The notes: generated by a model from the letters alone, not told the origin. A DNA stretch of 32,703 bases from Aureivirga sp. CE67 (GCF_015767245.1 NZ_JADOTV010000031.1:1-32703), one strand, 5' to 3'. Positions 7,596 through 16,853 are shown, numbered from the stretch's first letter. Numbers and translations: made by a program.

Positions 7596-8261
7596 TTATA
7601 AAGAGTAATTAGTAGTATTTTCGATAAAATTTTTAGAAATATTTCTAAAAAAGTCATCTTGAGAATTCTCAAATTCTTTTGCTATAGGAAGAATTAATTG
7701 ATGAATTTCTTCTAAATTTATGGAATCATCATTTACTTTATTCCAAATATTTGTTTCATCAAGTCTAGTATTTGATATTAATTCACACATAGAAGTAAAT
7801 CGAATTTCTTTTTCATTTGAATTTAAATTTTTTAATAAAAAATCAAGTTTATCTCGACTTCTTTCACTAAAATTACTTCTACCTATTGCATGAATTATTT
7901 TAATTTTCTCTTTGGTATTTTTTGTTTCATATTCCAAAAGCAATTTATCCAGAGCTTTATTTCCTATTAAACTTAAAGCCCAAATCGTTCTATCAACAAC
8001 TGGTCTGTCATTACTAAATAATAAGCCATAAATTTTAGTGATTAAATCCTCATCTGCATTTTTTAATTTTTCAGAAAACTAATTAATGATAAAAAATAAA
8101 ACTAAAAAAATATCTTTGTCATCATTTGAAAAGTCTAAAAGTGAAACTAACAATTTAAATACCTCATCATTAAACTGCTCTTCTTTTAAACTATATAAAG
8201 TATCATATTTTACTTTATCCGTTTCTGTTTTTAATATCAATTCTAAAACTTCTAATTCCAT
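7596..8261 (-). pseudogene. HEAT-repeat-like protein gene interrupted by an in-frame TAG
   Basis: Codons from the ATG at 8261 to the stop at 7596 form one frame of 222 codons, broken only by TAG at 8081-8079 (codon 61). Between the stop and the rest, the translation continues sensibly (FSEKLKNADEDLITKIYGLL, then RPVVDRTIWALSLIGNKALDKLL), a helical repeat of HEAT type. The two halves therefore belong together. Possible causes are a nonsense mutation, a sequencing error or, less likely, readthrough. The intact protein would be a small soluble helical-repeat protein, perhaps of an immunity-protein-like family. Its position next to the TOMM receptor gene, on the same strand with a repeat in between, gives no firm link. 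Confidence 0.75.
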
Positions 8262-8322
8262 ATAATTTTATTATTAAAATTAAAAGTATCGTTTTTTTAA
8301 AACAAAATCTTATTTAATCTTA

Positions 8323-8389
8323 TCTAGAAATTTCGCTTAATCTTAAACACACCCCTTGCCCCTCTCAAGAGGGGAACTTGACAATCTGT
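8323..8389 (+). repeat. Hairpin repeat, copy b
   Basis: Same unit as at 5288 (CACACCCCTTGCCCCTCTC, then AAGAGGGGAACTTGACAATC). It lies between the broken HEAT-like gene and the TonB receptor gene and may shape the 3' end of the TOMM operon transcript. Confidence 0.8.
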
Positions 8390-8421
8390 ATATTTTTAGA
8401 TAAAATCAAATATGGTAATTT

Positions 8422-10572
8422 CTAATGATTCAATTGTAAAACTGCACCAAAATAAAAACTTCTTTTCTGGTAACTTGTAAAAAATCTTTGCGAATAATCT
8501 GCGGTATATGCAGCTCTGAATTGATTATCGGTATCCAAAATATTATTGACAACTCCATAAAGTATCAAACCATTTCCTTTAAAAGCAAAATAACGATTGA
8601 TATTCAAACTTAAATTATTATAACTATCAAACTGACTTCCGTTAATATCATTTTGATAAATTGGTTTAAAAGCATTCGCACTCCTATCGAATTCTGCTCT
8701 ATCTACATTCGTATAATAATTCCCTGGGCGTGTCACATAATTTAATGATAGATTAAAAACTTTTGGATGCGTATATTGAATAGAAGTTTTTACAAAATAA
8801 TCCAAATCGTCACTACTTTTATATTCCTTATCTCCTATCGTTACTTTTTGATCTAAAAAAGTATTAGAAATAGAGAAATTAAAATATTTCCCGATGTCTT
8901 GTTTAAAATACAGTTCGATACCGAAAGTTTTTGTTTCAGAAATTACAAAATCATCTGGAGTAGTTACATCTCCACTTTCGTCTTTATAATAAAATCCTAG
9001 ATTCAAATAAGTCATCTTTCCATCAAAAGTATAATCTACTGCATACTGATCACTTTTCAGAAGGTTAAAATGTTGGTTATAATAATCTGGTGTTTGATAA
9101 CTATTATAATGTCCTCCACTCAACAAAATAGAGTTTTTGGAATTCAATGAAGTTTTTAAACTTCCTTGGTAACTTACATATTGTTTTTGCGATTGTGTTT
9201 TGAAGTTTGTACGAATACCACTTCCGAAAGAAAAAGTTTTACTTAAATCAATATTTAGATATAAATAAGGTTCGATGATTGCATTTGTGATTTTGTTATT
9301 AATATTTTCACTTGGTGAATCTGGTGCAATCGCATAATAATAAACAGGAACATCTCCATAAAATTTATTCAAACTATAATCATAATCAATTCCTGTTTTT
9401 AGAGAAAAATTATCCAAACCAATTGTTCGATAATTTATAGAAAGAAAAAATTGTTTAATATCTAATTTACTATCAATATTTCCATATTGGTAATCTGAAT
9501 TACTTGTGTTATATCCAGAATTTACACTTGTTACTCCTTTATCATTGAAAAAAGAAAAATTATTTACCGTAAAAAGTCTTTTCTTAGAAGCTGTAGAACT
9601 TCCAGAGTATCCAAATTGAAAATCATCTACATCAAAGTCTTCATCAATTACATATGTGAATGAATTAAACTTTACATCTTTAGCAATTTTAGCATGAAAA
9701 TTTAAACCAATATCTTTTGTATGAAAACTCTTTATTTGTTCAGTACTTTTTTTGTTTACGTCCAGATAAGCATCAGGAAACTGATAATTTCCATAAATCT
9801 GAAAGAAAGTCTCTTTACTTAACCTTTGTGAAATAAATCCTCCAACACTTGCCAAACCAGCAGCAATTTGCACGGTATTTTTTTCTAATTCATCTTGCGT
9901 TTGAATAGAAACCAAACCAGCTGTAGTATTTCCATAAGTCAAAGGCGGATTACTTGCATAAACATATTGATCATGAATAATTTCACTATTGAATAAACTA
10001 AAGTTTCCGATACCATTTAACTGACTATTTCGTACAGGACGATATACTGGAACTCCATTTAAAACAATTCTAGAACGATCAGGATCACTTCCACGAAGTG
10101 TTGGATTTGCAGATTCTTCTGTGTTTGTAGAATAAGGTAAATTTGTAATAGCTTTCAGTGGATCGTTGTCTGCATTTGGACTTAAATAAATATCCGATTT
10201 TTTCAACTTTAAAACTGAAAACTTTTTTGAGATAGGTTGCTTTGCCTGAATTTCAATTTCTTGTAATGTTTCCACATCTTCGCTCAAAACAACATTGATA
10301 TTTTCTGGAATAGCCTCTGTATTTACAGGAATATATTTTGTTTGATATCCTAAAAAAGAAACAACCAATGTATCCGAATTTTGAAGAACATTTAATTCAA
10401 AATTTCCATCAAAATCTGTAGTAGTTCCTTTAGTTGGCTCGTTTTTCCAAAAAACATCTGCTGCAAAAATTGGTTCATTATTAGCATCTTTTACAGTTCC
10501 TTTCACCATTTCTTGTGAAAATAATGAAACTGAAAAAAATATCGTAAAACAGAACAAAACAACCTTTTTCAT
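8422..10572 (-). CDS. TonB-dependent outer-membrane receptor of the TOMM cluster
   Basis: A 716-residue outer-membrane protein. The signal peptide (1-19) ends SLFSQ. A carboxypeptidase-regulatory-like beta-sandwich (about 20-100: VKGTVKDANNEPIFAADVF, TDFDGNFEL, VVSFLGYQTKYIPV) is followed by a plug domain (about 115-225 with NPTLRGSDPDRSRIVLNGVPVY) and a beta-barrel to the C-terminal LNH. It is shorter than typical SusC proteins and has no SusD partner here. It is the last gene of the operon, 72 bp after the TPR lipoprotein. Possible roles are re-uptake of the product, import of a cofactor or metal, or export across the outer membrane. SLS clusters of Gram-positives have no such gene. A role in the TOMM pathway is inferred from position only. 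Confidence 0.88.
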   Translation of the reverse strand: MKKVVLFCFTIFFSVSLFSQEMVKGTVKDANNEPIFAADVFWKNEPTKGTTTDFDGNFELNVLQNSDTLVVSFLGYQTKYIPVNTEAIPENINVVLSEDVETLQEIEIQAKQPISKKFSVLKLKKSDIYLSPNADNDPLKAITNLPYSTNTEESANPTLRGSDPDRSRIVLNGVPVYRPVRNSQLNGIGNFSLFNSEIIHDQYVYASNPPLTYGNTTAGLVSIQTQDELEKNTVQIAAGLASVGGFISQRLSKETFFQIYGNYQFPDAYLDVNKKSTEQIKSFHTKDIGLNFHAKIAKDVKFNSFTYVIDEDFDVDDFQFGYSGSSTASKKRLFTVNNFSFFNDKGVTSVNSGYNTSNSDYQYGNIDSKLDIKQFFLSINYRTIGLDNFSLKTGIDYDYSLNKFYGDVPVYYYAIAPDSPSENINNKITNAIIEPYLYLNIDLSKTFSFGSGIRTNFKTQSQKQYVSYQGSLKTSLNSKNSILLSGGHYNSYQTPDYYNQHFNLLKSDQYAVDYTFDGKMTYLNLGFYYKDESGDVTTPDDFVISETKTFGIELYFKQDIGKYFNFSISNTFLDQKVTIGDKEYKSSDDLDYFVKTSIQYTHPKVFNLSLNYVTRPGNYYTNVDRAEFDRSANAFKPIYQNDINGSQFDSYNNLSLNINRYFAFKGNGLILYGVVNNILDTDNQFRAAYTADYSQRFFTSYQKRSFYFGAVLQLNH

Positions 10573-10644
10573 TTTATATTCAAGTTTGGTTTACTTAAAA
10601 TTAGGAATGTTTTCTTATAAAAAATCTAGTTTTTTTCTTAAAAA

Positions 10645-11457
10645 TTAAATCAATTTTGAAGCAAGTTCTTTTAAAAGATAACTATCTGGGTATTCCTTAA
10701 TTCCTTTTTGGTAAATTTCTTTTGCTTTTTCTTTGTTTCCAGAATTCAAATAAAACTTAATCAAAAGCTCATAAGATTCTTCTTTCCCCCAAGAAGGCAT
10801 GTAATTATTTTTTACTTTTTGTGCAGGAAGTGAAATTGCTTTTAGAAGTAATTTCTCTGCTTTCTTTTTTCCTCCAAAATCAACTGGTGTGTAATAATCA
10901 TTTACAGCAGCAACATAGTAAGCACGAACATTATTAGCATCTAAATTCATTGCCATATCCGCATTTTCTTTTACACTTTTAGAAAGTGTCATGGCGTTCA
11001 TTCCTCTCGCATATTGCAGTGAAAAATTTTCTAATAAACCTAAAATTGCATAATATTCTGTATTCTTATTTTTAATTTGTTTTATTTTATTAATTCCATC
11101 TGTTACGGCCTCTTCTGAAAGCCTTGATTGCTTCAACTCGTAGTAATAAATAGATTTATAATAATCTAAATAACCAATCCAATAAAGAATTAAATCTTGT
11201 TTTTTGTCTTTATATAAATCTTCTAGTTTCGTTTCTAATTCCGTTAAAGCTTTTGGATTTTTTGCAATAACAGAACTCACAAAAGCATCCATAATCTTTT
11301 GCTGAATATCTTCTAGTAAATTATCTTTAAAATCTACTGAAAAATCTTCTTTACTTACCTCAACCTGAGCTTTTGGTTTTTCTTTCGTATCTGTGTTGGA
11401 TGAATTTGCACAATTAACTTGCAAAAAACATACTATCATTATCAAAAATAGTCTCAT
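10645..11457 (-). CDS. TPR-containing lipoprotein of the TOMM operon
   Basis: A 270-residue lipoprotein. The signal peptide MRLFLIMIVCFLQVNC ends in a lipobox-like LQVNC with the lipidated Cys at 16, followed by a Ser/Asn/Thr-rich linker to about 35. The rest is helical with TPR-like pairs, clearest at the end (GNKEKAKEIYQKGIKEYPDSYLL). It would be anchored to the outer or inner membrane facing the periplasm and could hold partner proteins together. Its start overlaps the stop of the M50 gene by 4 bp, so the two are translationally coupled. This supports a joint role with the protease or the receptor in handling the peptide in the periplasm. Confidence 0.75.
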   Translation of the reverse strand: MRLFLIMIVCFLQVNCANSSNTDTKEKPKAQVEVSKEDFSVDFKDNLLEDIQQKIMDAFVSSVIAKNPKALTELETKLEDLYKDKKQDLILYWIGYLDYYKSIYYYELKQSRLSEEAVTDGINKIKQIKNKNTEYYAILGLLENFSLQYARGMNAMTLSKSVKENADMAMNLDANNVRAYYVAAVNDYYTPVDFGGKKKAEKLLLKAISLPAQKVKNNYMPSWGKEESYELLIKFYLNSGNKEKAKEIYQKGIKEYPDSYLLKELASKLI

Positions 11458-11921
11458 ATTAAAAGTTTTTTAAGTTGAAAAATTAAAAATACCCAAGCAA
11501 CAAAATGTACATACCAAAGTGGTGTAAAAAGTTGCTCTTTCATCAATGCGGCGTGTGTTTCTTGATTTGTACTTCTTTCTGAAAATATTGCTCTTATTAT
11601 TGTAAAGTCAGAATAAAAAGGATTGAATTCTATAATTAATTGTATAAAAAATGCTAGCGCTAAAGCTTCCAATCCAAAGAAATTATTGATTAAAGAAATA
11701 GCTAGTAAAACTATGGTCATAAAACTTCCTGCAAGCAAATAAATCAGTGCTTTCGTTTTTGATTCTGGCCATTTTATTTTTACATAAGCATGTGGATATG
11801 GAATCCATTGAAATCCAATTTTTGTAATCTTTAAATTTAGAATTAGGGCACTAATAACGTGACCTAATTCGTGTATAATGATTAGACTGAATAAACATAA
11901 TATGGTATACAAAACTTCCAT
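11454..11921 (-). CDS. M50-like membrane zinc metalloprotease, candidate leader peptidase
   Basis: A 155-residue membrane protein with the zinc-binding and catalytic HELGH at 17-21 inside the first helix. The second M50 signature NPFYSD (100-105) supplies the third ligand Asp. Four hydrophobic segments lie at about 3-26, 57-78, 84-102 and 135-151. It has no PDZ domain, so it is a minimal site-2-protease type. In streptolysin S clusters the membrane protease is SagE of the CPBP family. Here an unrelated intramembrane protease occupies that slot, so I infer removal of the precursor leader during export. It overlaps the permease stop by one base and the lipoprotein start by four. Confidence 0.8.
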   Translation of the reverse strand: MEVLYTILCLFSLIIIHELGHVISALILNLKITKIGFQWIPYPHAYVKIKWPESKTKALIYLLAGSFMTIVLLAISLINNFFGLEALALAFFIQLIIEFNPFYSDFTIIRAIFSERSTNQETHAALMKEQLFTPLWYVHFVAWVFLIFQLKKLLI

Positions 11922-12634
11922 TATCTTGTAAATTTTACTCTCTTAAACAAGAAAGAGAAAAGTACTGGTGGAATTATAATCCAAAAGATAAGTACATAGT
12001 GAAAATTTGCATGTCGAATAATATCAAGAATCGGATTTAATGGTAACATATCTCCTACTGCACTGATGCTTTTATTGAATTCATAAACTGGATAAAAAGC
12101 ATTACTGGTAAAAAGAACTCCGAAGTAAATAATATTCGTCAATCCTTTATCTGAAAGATTCGAAATACTAATAAATGAAACAGATAAACCAAGGAATGCA
12201 AATACAAATAATCCTATGAAGACACCATAAATCAAATTCAATATTTGTTCACCTGTGAGGGTGAGTCCGAAAACAAAATACGCTGTCAGGCAAACTACAA
12301 TTACGGTTATAAATAAAGAAATGATTCGACTTAAAATTAATCCCATAAAGTGCCACAAAATATTGAAAGGCATTTTACGCATATATTTAATCAAACCATT
12401 TTCATAATATTCTTTAATTACAGGTCCGATAGCGAACATTCCGTCGCTGGCTATTGTCATTCCTATCACTCCAGTCATTAAAAAATAAATATATTCTGGA
12501 CTATCCGCTCCCCAAAATTTCCCGAAAATCACTAGTAGAAAAACTGGAAATGCTAAAGAAAAAAACACTGCTTGTTTCATTCTTAAATAAATCAGAAACT
12601 GATAATATGTCGATTTGAAAAGAATTTTAAACAT
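11921..12634 (-). CDS. ABC-2 type permease (TOMM exporter)
   Basis: A 237-residue integral membrane protein with about six hydrophobic helices and the ABC-2 layout (an FPVFLLVIFGKF stretch after the first cytoplasmic segment). I chose the ATG at 12634, giving MFKILFKSTYYQFLIYLRMKQ; an upstream in-frame start at 12667 would overlap the ATPase by 41 bp and add a poor leader. With 12634 the overlap is 8 bp, typical of coupled genes. It works with the ATPase encoded just upstream and corresponds in role to SagH/SagI, but there is only one permease, so a homodimer is expected. Confidence 0.85.
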   Translation of the reverse strand: MFKILFKSTYYQFLIYLRMKQAVFFSLAFPVFLLVIFGKFWGADSPEYIYFLMTGVIGMTIASDGMFAIGPVIKEYYENGLIKYMRKMPFNILWHFMGLILSRIISLFITVIVVCLTAYFVFGLTLTGEQILNLIYGVFIGLFVFAFLGLSVSFISISNLSDKGLTNIIYFGVLFTSNAFYPVYEFNKSISAVGDMLPLNPILDIIRHANFHYVLIFWIIIPPVLFSFLFKRVKFTR

Positions 12635-13490
12635 GATTTTTAGATTTAGTGAAATACAAGAAAACATCCTTTAAATCTACCTTTGTGATAGAATAATTAT
12701 TCGTGAAAGAATTTATCGTTTTCATCAAAGACTCCTGTTTGTCATAAAAAATATAAATATGTTTATCATGAACATAAAAAGGAATATCATTCAATGATTT
12801 TTCTATATCTTCGGCGTATTCCACAATTATTTTTTGTGGTTGAGGTAGCATATTCAAATAGTTTTTTGGAGAATCTGGTTCCATCACAATTTTTCCATTA
12901 TGAATAAATGCAATTTTATCTGCAAAAAATTCTGCATCTTTCCAATTGTGTGTGGAGAAAAATAAAGTTCTATTTTGTCCTTTTACTATGGTCCAAATTT
13001 TATCAATCACGGTTGGATCTAAATTAGCAAAAGGCTCATCCATAATTACAACTTTTGGATCGTGCATTACAGTCAATAAAACTGAAACTCGCTTCTTCTC
13101 CCCTTGTGATAATTCTTTTATAAAACTATTTTTAATTTTATGAATATCGAGAATATCAAAATATTTTTCTTTTACTGCTTGAAAAGAAGTTCCGTAAATA
13201 CTACAGAAATAATCCACAACTTCCCAAGTTTTTAAAAGTGCAAACAATGGAAGGTGATCATGAATTATCCCGATATCTTTAAAATCTTTTTGCTCTTGTT
13301 CAAAAAAGTAAACGGAACCTTTGGAAGGTGATAAATTATCTAAAATAATATCTATCAATGTCGATTTTCCAGCTCCATTTTCTCCAAGCAAAGCAAAAGA
13401 TTCTTGTTCATTAATTTCAAAGCTAATATCATGGAGAATCTCTTTCCCATGAACTTTGTATGAAATATTTTTAACTATTATATCTTTCAT
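12627..13490 (-). CDS. ABC transporter ATP-binding protein (SagG-like)
   Basis: A 287-residue ATPase. Walker A is GENGAGKS at 36-43, the signature LSQGE at 127-131, Walker B VVIMDE at 147-152 and the switch His at 181 (FFSTHNW). The usual Q-loop Gln seems to be replaced: the aligned stretch reads IGIIHDHLPLF with Asp78 where Gln is expected. This may alter coupling to the permease. The C-terminal 75 residues form an extra domain ending DLKDVFLYFTK, as in ABC-2 exporters of the antibiotic-resistance type. The ATPase should drive export or self-protection against the azole peptide. It lies 10 bp behind the SagB-like gene. Confidence 0.92.
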   Translation of the reverse strand: MKDIIVKNISYKVHGKEILHDISFEINEQESFALLGENGAGKSTLIDIILDNLSPSKGSVYFFEQEQKDFKDIGIIHDHLPLFALLKTWEVVDYFCSIYGTSFQAVKEKYFDILDIHKIKNSFIKELSQGEKKRVSVLLTVMHDPKVVIMDEPFANLDPTVIDKIWTIVKGQNRTLFFSTHNWKDAEFFADKIAFIHNGKIVMEPDSPKNYLNMLPQPQKIIVEYAEDIEKSLNDIPFYVHDKHIYIFYDKQESLMKTINSFTNNYSITKVDLKDVFLYFTKSKNHV

Positions 13491-13500
13491 ATCTTAAGCT

Positions 13501-14361
13501 TTATGATTTTGGTTTTCCTCCGATGGTAATTACATTATTTACAGTTTCAAAAACGCCATCAATTCCTAGAAATTCATTTAAAAAATCATCATTATATCCT
13601 CCAAGCATACAAGATCCTAAACCAATTCCTTCTGTAATTAAACTAACTTGCATCCCTACAAAACCTGATTCTTGCATCAAAAATCGATAACCTCTATCTC
13701 CATATTTCATAATAACACGCTCGATTATTCCAGTTGTAATTACAACAGCGGAAGCTTCTCCTAGTTTTACATAAGGCTCTGCTTGAATCATATTTAATAA
13801 TTCTTGTGCAAATTCACCTTCTTTTAAAATTTCTAAAGATTGCTGATCTGGTCTAAAATGATACAATCCACTTGGAATATGTGCATTTAAAACTACTACA
13901 TACATTTCCAAAGGATACAAACCTCCTCCTGAAGGTACATTTCTTAAACCAAATTTCCCTTCATTTTCAGAACCAATTGGCGCTGACCATTCTTGTACAC
14001 CATAACTTTGATGTAGAATAATATTTAACTCATTTAAAGATAATTTATATTCTGGATTGTAAGTTCTCAAACTGCGTCTTTCTCGCATGATTTTAAACAT
14101 ATCAATCTCTGGAAGTTCTTGTTGATAAACAGACAAATCTATTCGTTCTGCATTTGGATAACACTTGAAAGGTTGACTAGATCTAGCGAAAATATAAGGA
14201 TTACTGAAAGCATAAATTTTCTCTCCCTGTTTTCGCATCGAATGTGTGTTGAACTTCGAATTTTCATGGTATAACATTGCTAATGAATCCACAATGTTTT
14301 TTGCACCATACATCGAATTATCCAAAGCATCGTATTTTTCTTTTATTTCTTTTAGATTCAT
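13501..14361 (-). CDS. sagB: SagB-like FMN-dependent azoline dehydrogenase
   Basis: A 286-residue nitroreductase-fold protein. Family marks are RRSLRTY at 95-101, PSGGGLYPLE at 143-152, KYGDRGYRF at 219-227 and GSCMLGGYNDD at 249-259. SagB-type enzymes oxidise azolines to azoles with FMN; the Lys-Tyr pair at 219-220 sits where the catalytic pair of this family is found (known for the family, alignment by eye). The N-terminal 90 residues are the usual extension before the FMN-binding core. It lies in the operon after the YcaO gene, separated by a MITE-like insertion, and directly before the transporter genes. Confidence 0.9.
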   Translation of the reverse strand: MNLKEIKEKYDALDNSMYGAKNIVDSLAMLYHENSKFNTHSMRKQGEKIYAFSNPYIFARSSQPFKCYPNAERIDLSVYQQELPEIDMFKIMRERRSLRTYNPEYKLSLNELNIILHQSYGVQEWSAPIGSENEGKFGLRNVPSGGGLYPLEMYVVVLNAHIPSGLYHFRPDQQSLEILKEGEFAQELLNMIQAEPYVKLGEASAVVITTGIIERVIMKYGDRGYRFLMQESGFVGMQVSLITEGIGLGSCMLGGYNDDFLNEFLGIDGVFETVNNVITIGGKPKS

Positions 14362-14385
14362 TTTAATTGTATTTAATTAGTTAAT

Positions 14386-14549
14386 GAATTCATTTAAACT
14401 TTTTAACTCAAAATTCGTTTCAAGCATTATCATTACTGGCTTGTGAAAATTTTTAACCATAGCTAAGGCTATGCTGAAAATTTTTCCCTTCACCATCAAT
14501 AATCATCAGATGAAACTCCTTGTTTTGGTAAAACAGTTTAAACGAGTTC
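14386..14549 (+). mobile_element. MITE-like element, copy 1
   Basis: 164 bp with imperfect terminal inverted repeats: GAATTCATTTAAAC at the left, GTTTAAACGAGTTC at the right. An internal hairpin at 14445-14486 has arms around CCATAGC/GCTATG. It matches the reverse complement of 18682-18846 along its whole length, about four bases in five by eye. It sits in the 208-bp gap between the YcaO and SagB genes and carries no ORF. Confidence 0.7.
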
Positions 14550-14569
14550 AATCAATATGAAAATAACTA

Positions 14570-15859
14570 TTATGGGAATGGATGTGGATATTTATTCAAT
14601 TCGTCATATGAGTGTGATTTATAACCCATTTTTTTCGGAACTTCATAAAGTCGTTTTCCTCCCAAGAAATAAATTGGATAAGCCCCAGCAAGCTGAATCA
14701 ATTGAGGTACAAAAGTTTTTAAACTATAAAACCCTAATTGTCTCAAATCTGGAGTTGTTACATCTTTTACCAAAACATTATAACCTTTATCTTTTAGGTT
14801 TTGGACAATATATCGAATCTCAGAAACGGTATCTCGTGTTCGTTTTTGATTAAAATCTATATCTTTTGTTGGAATTGCATTTCTCCAATTATCAAACACA
14901 TGCCATAAATCTGGTCTCTTTGTATAAAAAATTGCGTGTTTGTCAAAATCTAAAAGATGGATGTAATCATCATCTGGATCCCATTTTTTAAATTTATCTA
15001 ATAAATGACGGAAATATGGAACAGCTTGATCAATTTCTTGCACCACTTTTCGAGTTGCCTCACCATAAGTCTGACGAGACGCAGAACCAATTGCTAAAAA
15101 CTTTCCAAATTCTGCTTCACCAATACAAATTCCAAGTACTGTTGGTGTTTTCAAATCATAAGTTACATCGAAAAAATGCCATTCATATTTTGCTGTATGA
15201 TGATCATCTATAAACTTTCGAATATCTGCTGAAATTTTAATTTTTGGTGGCGTAATATTTTGATACCAAGTAATTGTAAAACTATCTCTCTCTAAAGATT
15301 CATACAACCCTCCAAGAATCGCTTCATGATAATTGGTATGTGCTGATAAACCTGTAGAATTTGATCCTGTTAGATAATTTTTATCATCCGTAAAAGGAAT
15401 ATAAATAAATTGTCCAGGAATATAAGCTTCTTCTCCTGTAGTCAAATCTAAAGTTGGATACCAAGAAACTTCTACATTTTCATCGAATTTTTTAATTTTA
15501 AATCTTTCATCTTCAAATTGCTTGTCGTGAAACAATGCAAACTCACTCGGATGAATCGCTTTTTTCTTTAAACTTGCATAAGAACCAAAGATAGATTCTT
15601 CTTTATTATGAAAAGCTGGAGCATAACGTTCTAAAGTTTCCCCAATTGTTCCAAGAATTGCAGGTTCCCAAGAATATCCACAACCAGAACCTTTTCCTCC
15701 GAAGTTTTCTCCATTCAAATACAAAGTATTACAAGGAACAATTCCATAACTAATCAGATTTGGATCTTCGTTCAGTCGTGATAATTTTATAATTTGTTTC
15801 AATATTCCTATATCATTAGAAATAGCATGAAACCCATTGTTTAAGGATGATAAACTCAT
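14570..15859 (-). CDS. sagD: SagD-like YcaO cyclodehydratase
   Basis: A 429-residue YcaO protein that uses ATP to turn Cys, Ser and Thr of the core into azolines. ATP-binding marks are GKGSG at 55-59, ETLERY at 74-79 and STGLSAHTN with ESLERD across 168-192. The C-terminus ends YPHPFP, the PxPxP tail seen in azoline-forming YcaO enzymes and needed for activity in the family. The gene lies 7 bp behind the SagC-like gene, so the two make a split cyclodehydratase, not a fusion. Length and order (C-D-B) fit the streptolysin S type. Confidence 0.95.
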   Translation of the reverse strand: MSLSSLNNGFHAISNDIGILKQIIKLSRLNEDPNLISYGIVPCNTLYLNGENFGGKGSGCGYSWEPAILGTIGETLERYAPAFHNKEESIFGSYASLKKKAIHPSEFALFHDKQFEDERFKIKKFDENVEVSWYPTLDLTTGEEAYIPGQFIYIPFTDDKNYLTGSNSTGLSAHTNYHEAILGGLYESLERDSFTITWYQNITPPKIKISADIRKFIDDHHTAKYEWHFFDVTYDLKTPTVLGICIGEAEFGKFLAIGSASRQTYGEATRKVVQEIDQAVPYFRHLLDKFKKWDPDDDYIHLLDFDKHAIFYTKRPDLWHVFDNWRNAIPTKDIDFNQKRTRDTVSEIRYIVQNLKDKGYNVLVKDVTTPDLRQLGFYSLKTFVPQLIQLAGAYPIYFLGGKRLYEVPKKMGYKSHSYDELNKYPHPFP

Positions 15860-15866
15860 ATTATTT

Positions 15867-16853
15867 CTATTTTAAGGTAATTGCTTCCAACCAAGGAGCT
15901 GGATTGTATTTTAATTCTGGTTTACAAACTTCACAATATGGAACTTTTAATAAAGTATGTTGTGTTTGCGAATAATCAATTGGATTGATTGACAAATAAG
16001 TTCTCCAAGTAGCAGGTAAAGACCAACTTTCGAAGAATTTTGTAACTTCTAGAAATGCTATTTGAATCAGAATATTATGGAAATATTCCACTGTAGGAAT
16101 TGAGTCTGGCATTCCTACTTTTTTATTTTCTCTCAAAAAGTTCTCATAAGCATTTAAGAAACTCGGATAAGAATGATTACTCTTTGCTCTACTTGCTAAA
16201 CAGTTATAGCATCCTGTTTCTTTTCCGAAAAACAAAGGACCAATTTTGAAAACATTATTCTCTAAACCTCCGATATACAACCAAGGTTTGTTTAGTTTCA
16301 AAGCAATTTCATTAATTCTTTCTATATGATAAGGACTCCATTGATTTCCATCTACTAAAATGAAATCCGATTGGCTTACAATTTTCTCTATTGCTGCATC
16401 CGTATTTAAAGAAGAATAATTTGCAGAATAAACTTTCTTAAAATCATTTTTCTTTGCTTGCTTCACTAGTAATTCATAAAAGTCGCTCCCTCCTATGATT
16501 CCTAGTTGTATGTTTTTTTCAGGATTGATTCTGTCTTGTGAGTCAGCAATATCTTGTTTCGCATCTTTTTTTGATTGATTATTCATTTCTGAAACCAAGT
16601 GGTAATTCAGCAATTGATAATCTTTTAGATTTGTCAGAACTTCTAATATTTTAGCATCATCAAACTTTTTTTGAAGTTTCTTTTTTAAAGATGCTAATCT
16701 TATTCTGGGATTTCCTTGAACTAAATCTACTGTTTCAGTAAAAATAGATTCCTTTTCAGGATCGTCAAAATCTAATGTATAAGATACTGTTTTGGTTCTA
16801 AGTTGAAAACAATTGTTCTCAGTGTCTTTGAAAATATCAAACTTTTCTAACAT
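15867..16853 (-). CDS. sagC: SagC-like TOMM leader-binding / E1-like protein
   Basis: A 328-residue partner of the YcaO enzyme. Residues 1-85 form a winged-helix-like RiPP recognition element (RIRLASLKKKLQKKF, VLTNLKDYQLL) that binds the leader peptide. The rest resembles the E1/ThiF fold with a weak GIIGGSDF near 118-125 in place of a true nucleotide loop. Four cysteines, C215-x-x-C218 and C307-x-x-C310, form the structural zinc site of this family. It is the first enzyme gene, about 300 bp downstream of precursor gene P1 and separated from it by a terminator. It may therefore have its own promoter, although I found no clear TAnnTTTG element. Confidence 0.9.
   Translation of the reverse strand: MLEKFDIFKDTENNCFQLRTKTVSYTLDFDDPEKESIFTETVDLVQGNPRIRLASLKKKLQKKFDDAKILEVLTNLKDYQLLNYHLVSEMNNQSKKDAKQDIADSQDRINPEKNIQLGIIGGSDFYELLVKQAKKNDFKKVYSANYSSLNTDAAIEKIVSQSDFILVDGNQWSPYHIERINEIALKLNKPWLYIGGLENNVFKIGPLFFGKETGCYNCLASRAKSNHSYPSFLNAYENFLRENKKVGMPDSIPTVEYFHNILIQIAFLEVTKFFESWSLPATWRTYLSINPIDYSQTQHTLLKVPYCEVCKPELKYNPAPWLEAITLK

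Noticed and set aside
7596-8261. Two separate small genes
   Set aside because: The downstream frame has only a TTG start in the middle of a helical repeat, and both pieces are in one frame with a single stop between.
14557-14853. Plus-strand ORF opposite the YcaO gene
   Set aside because: It lies wholly against a well-conserved enzyme gene, has no family resemblance and begins inside the intergenic region.
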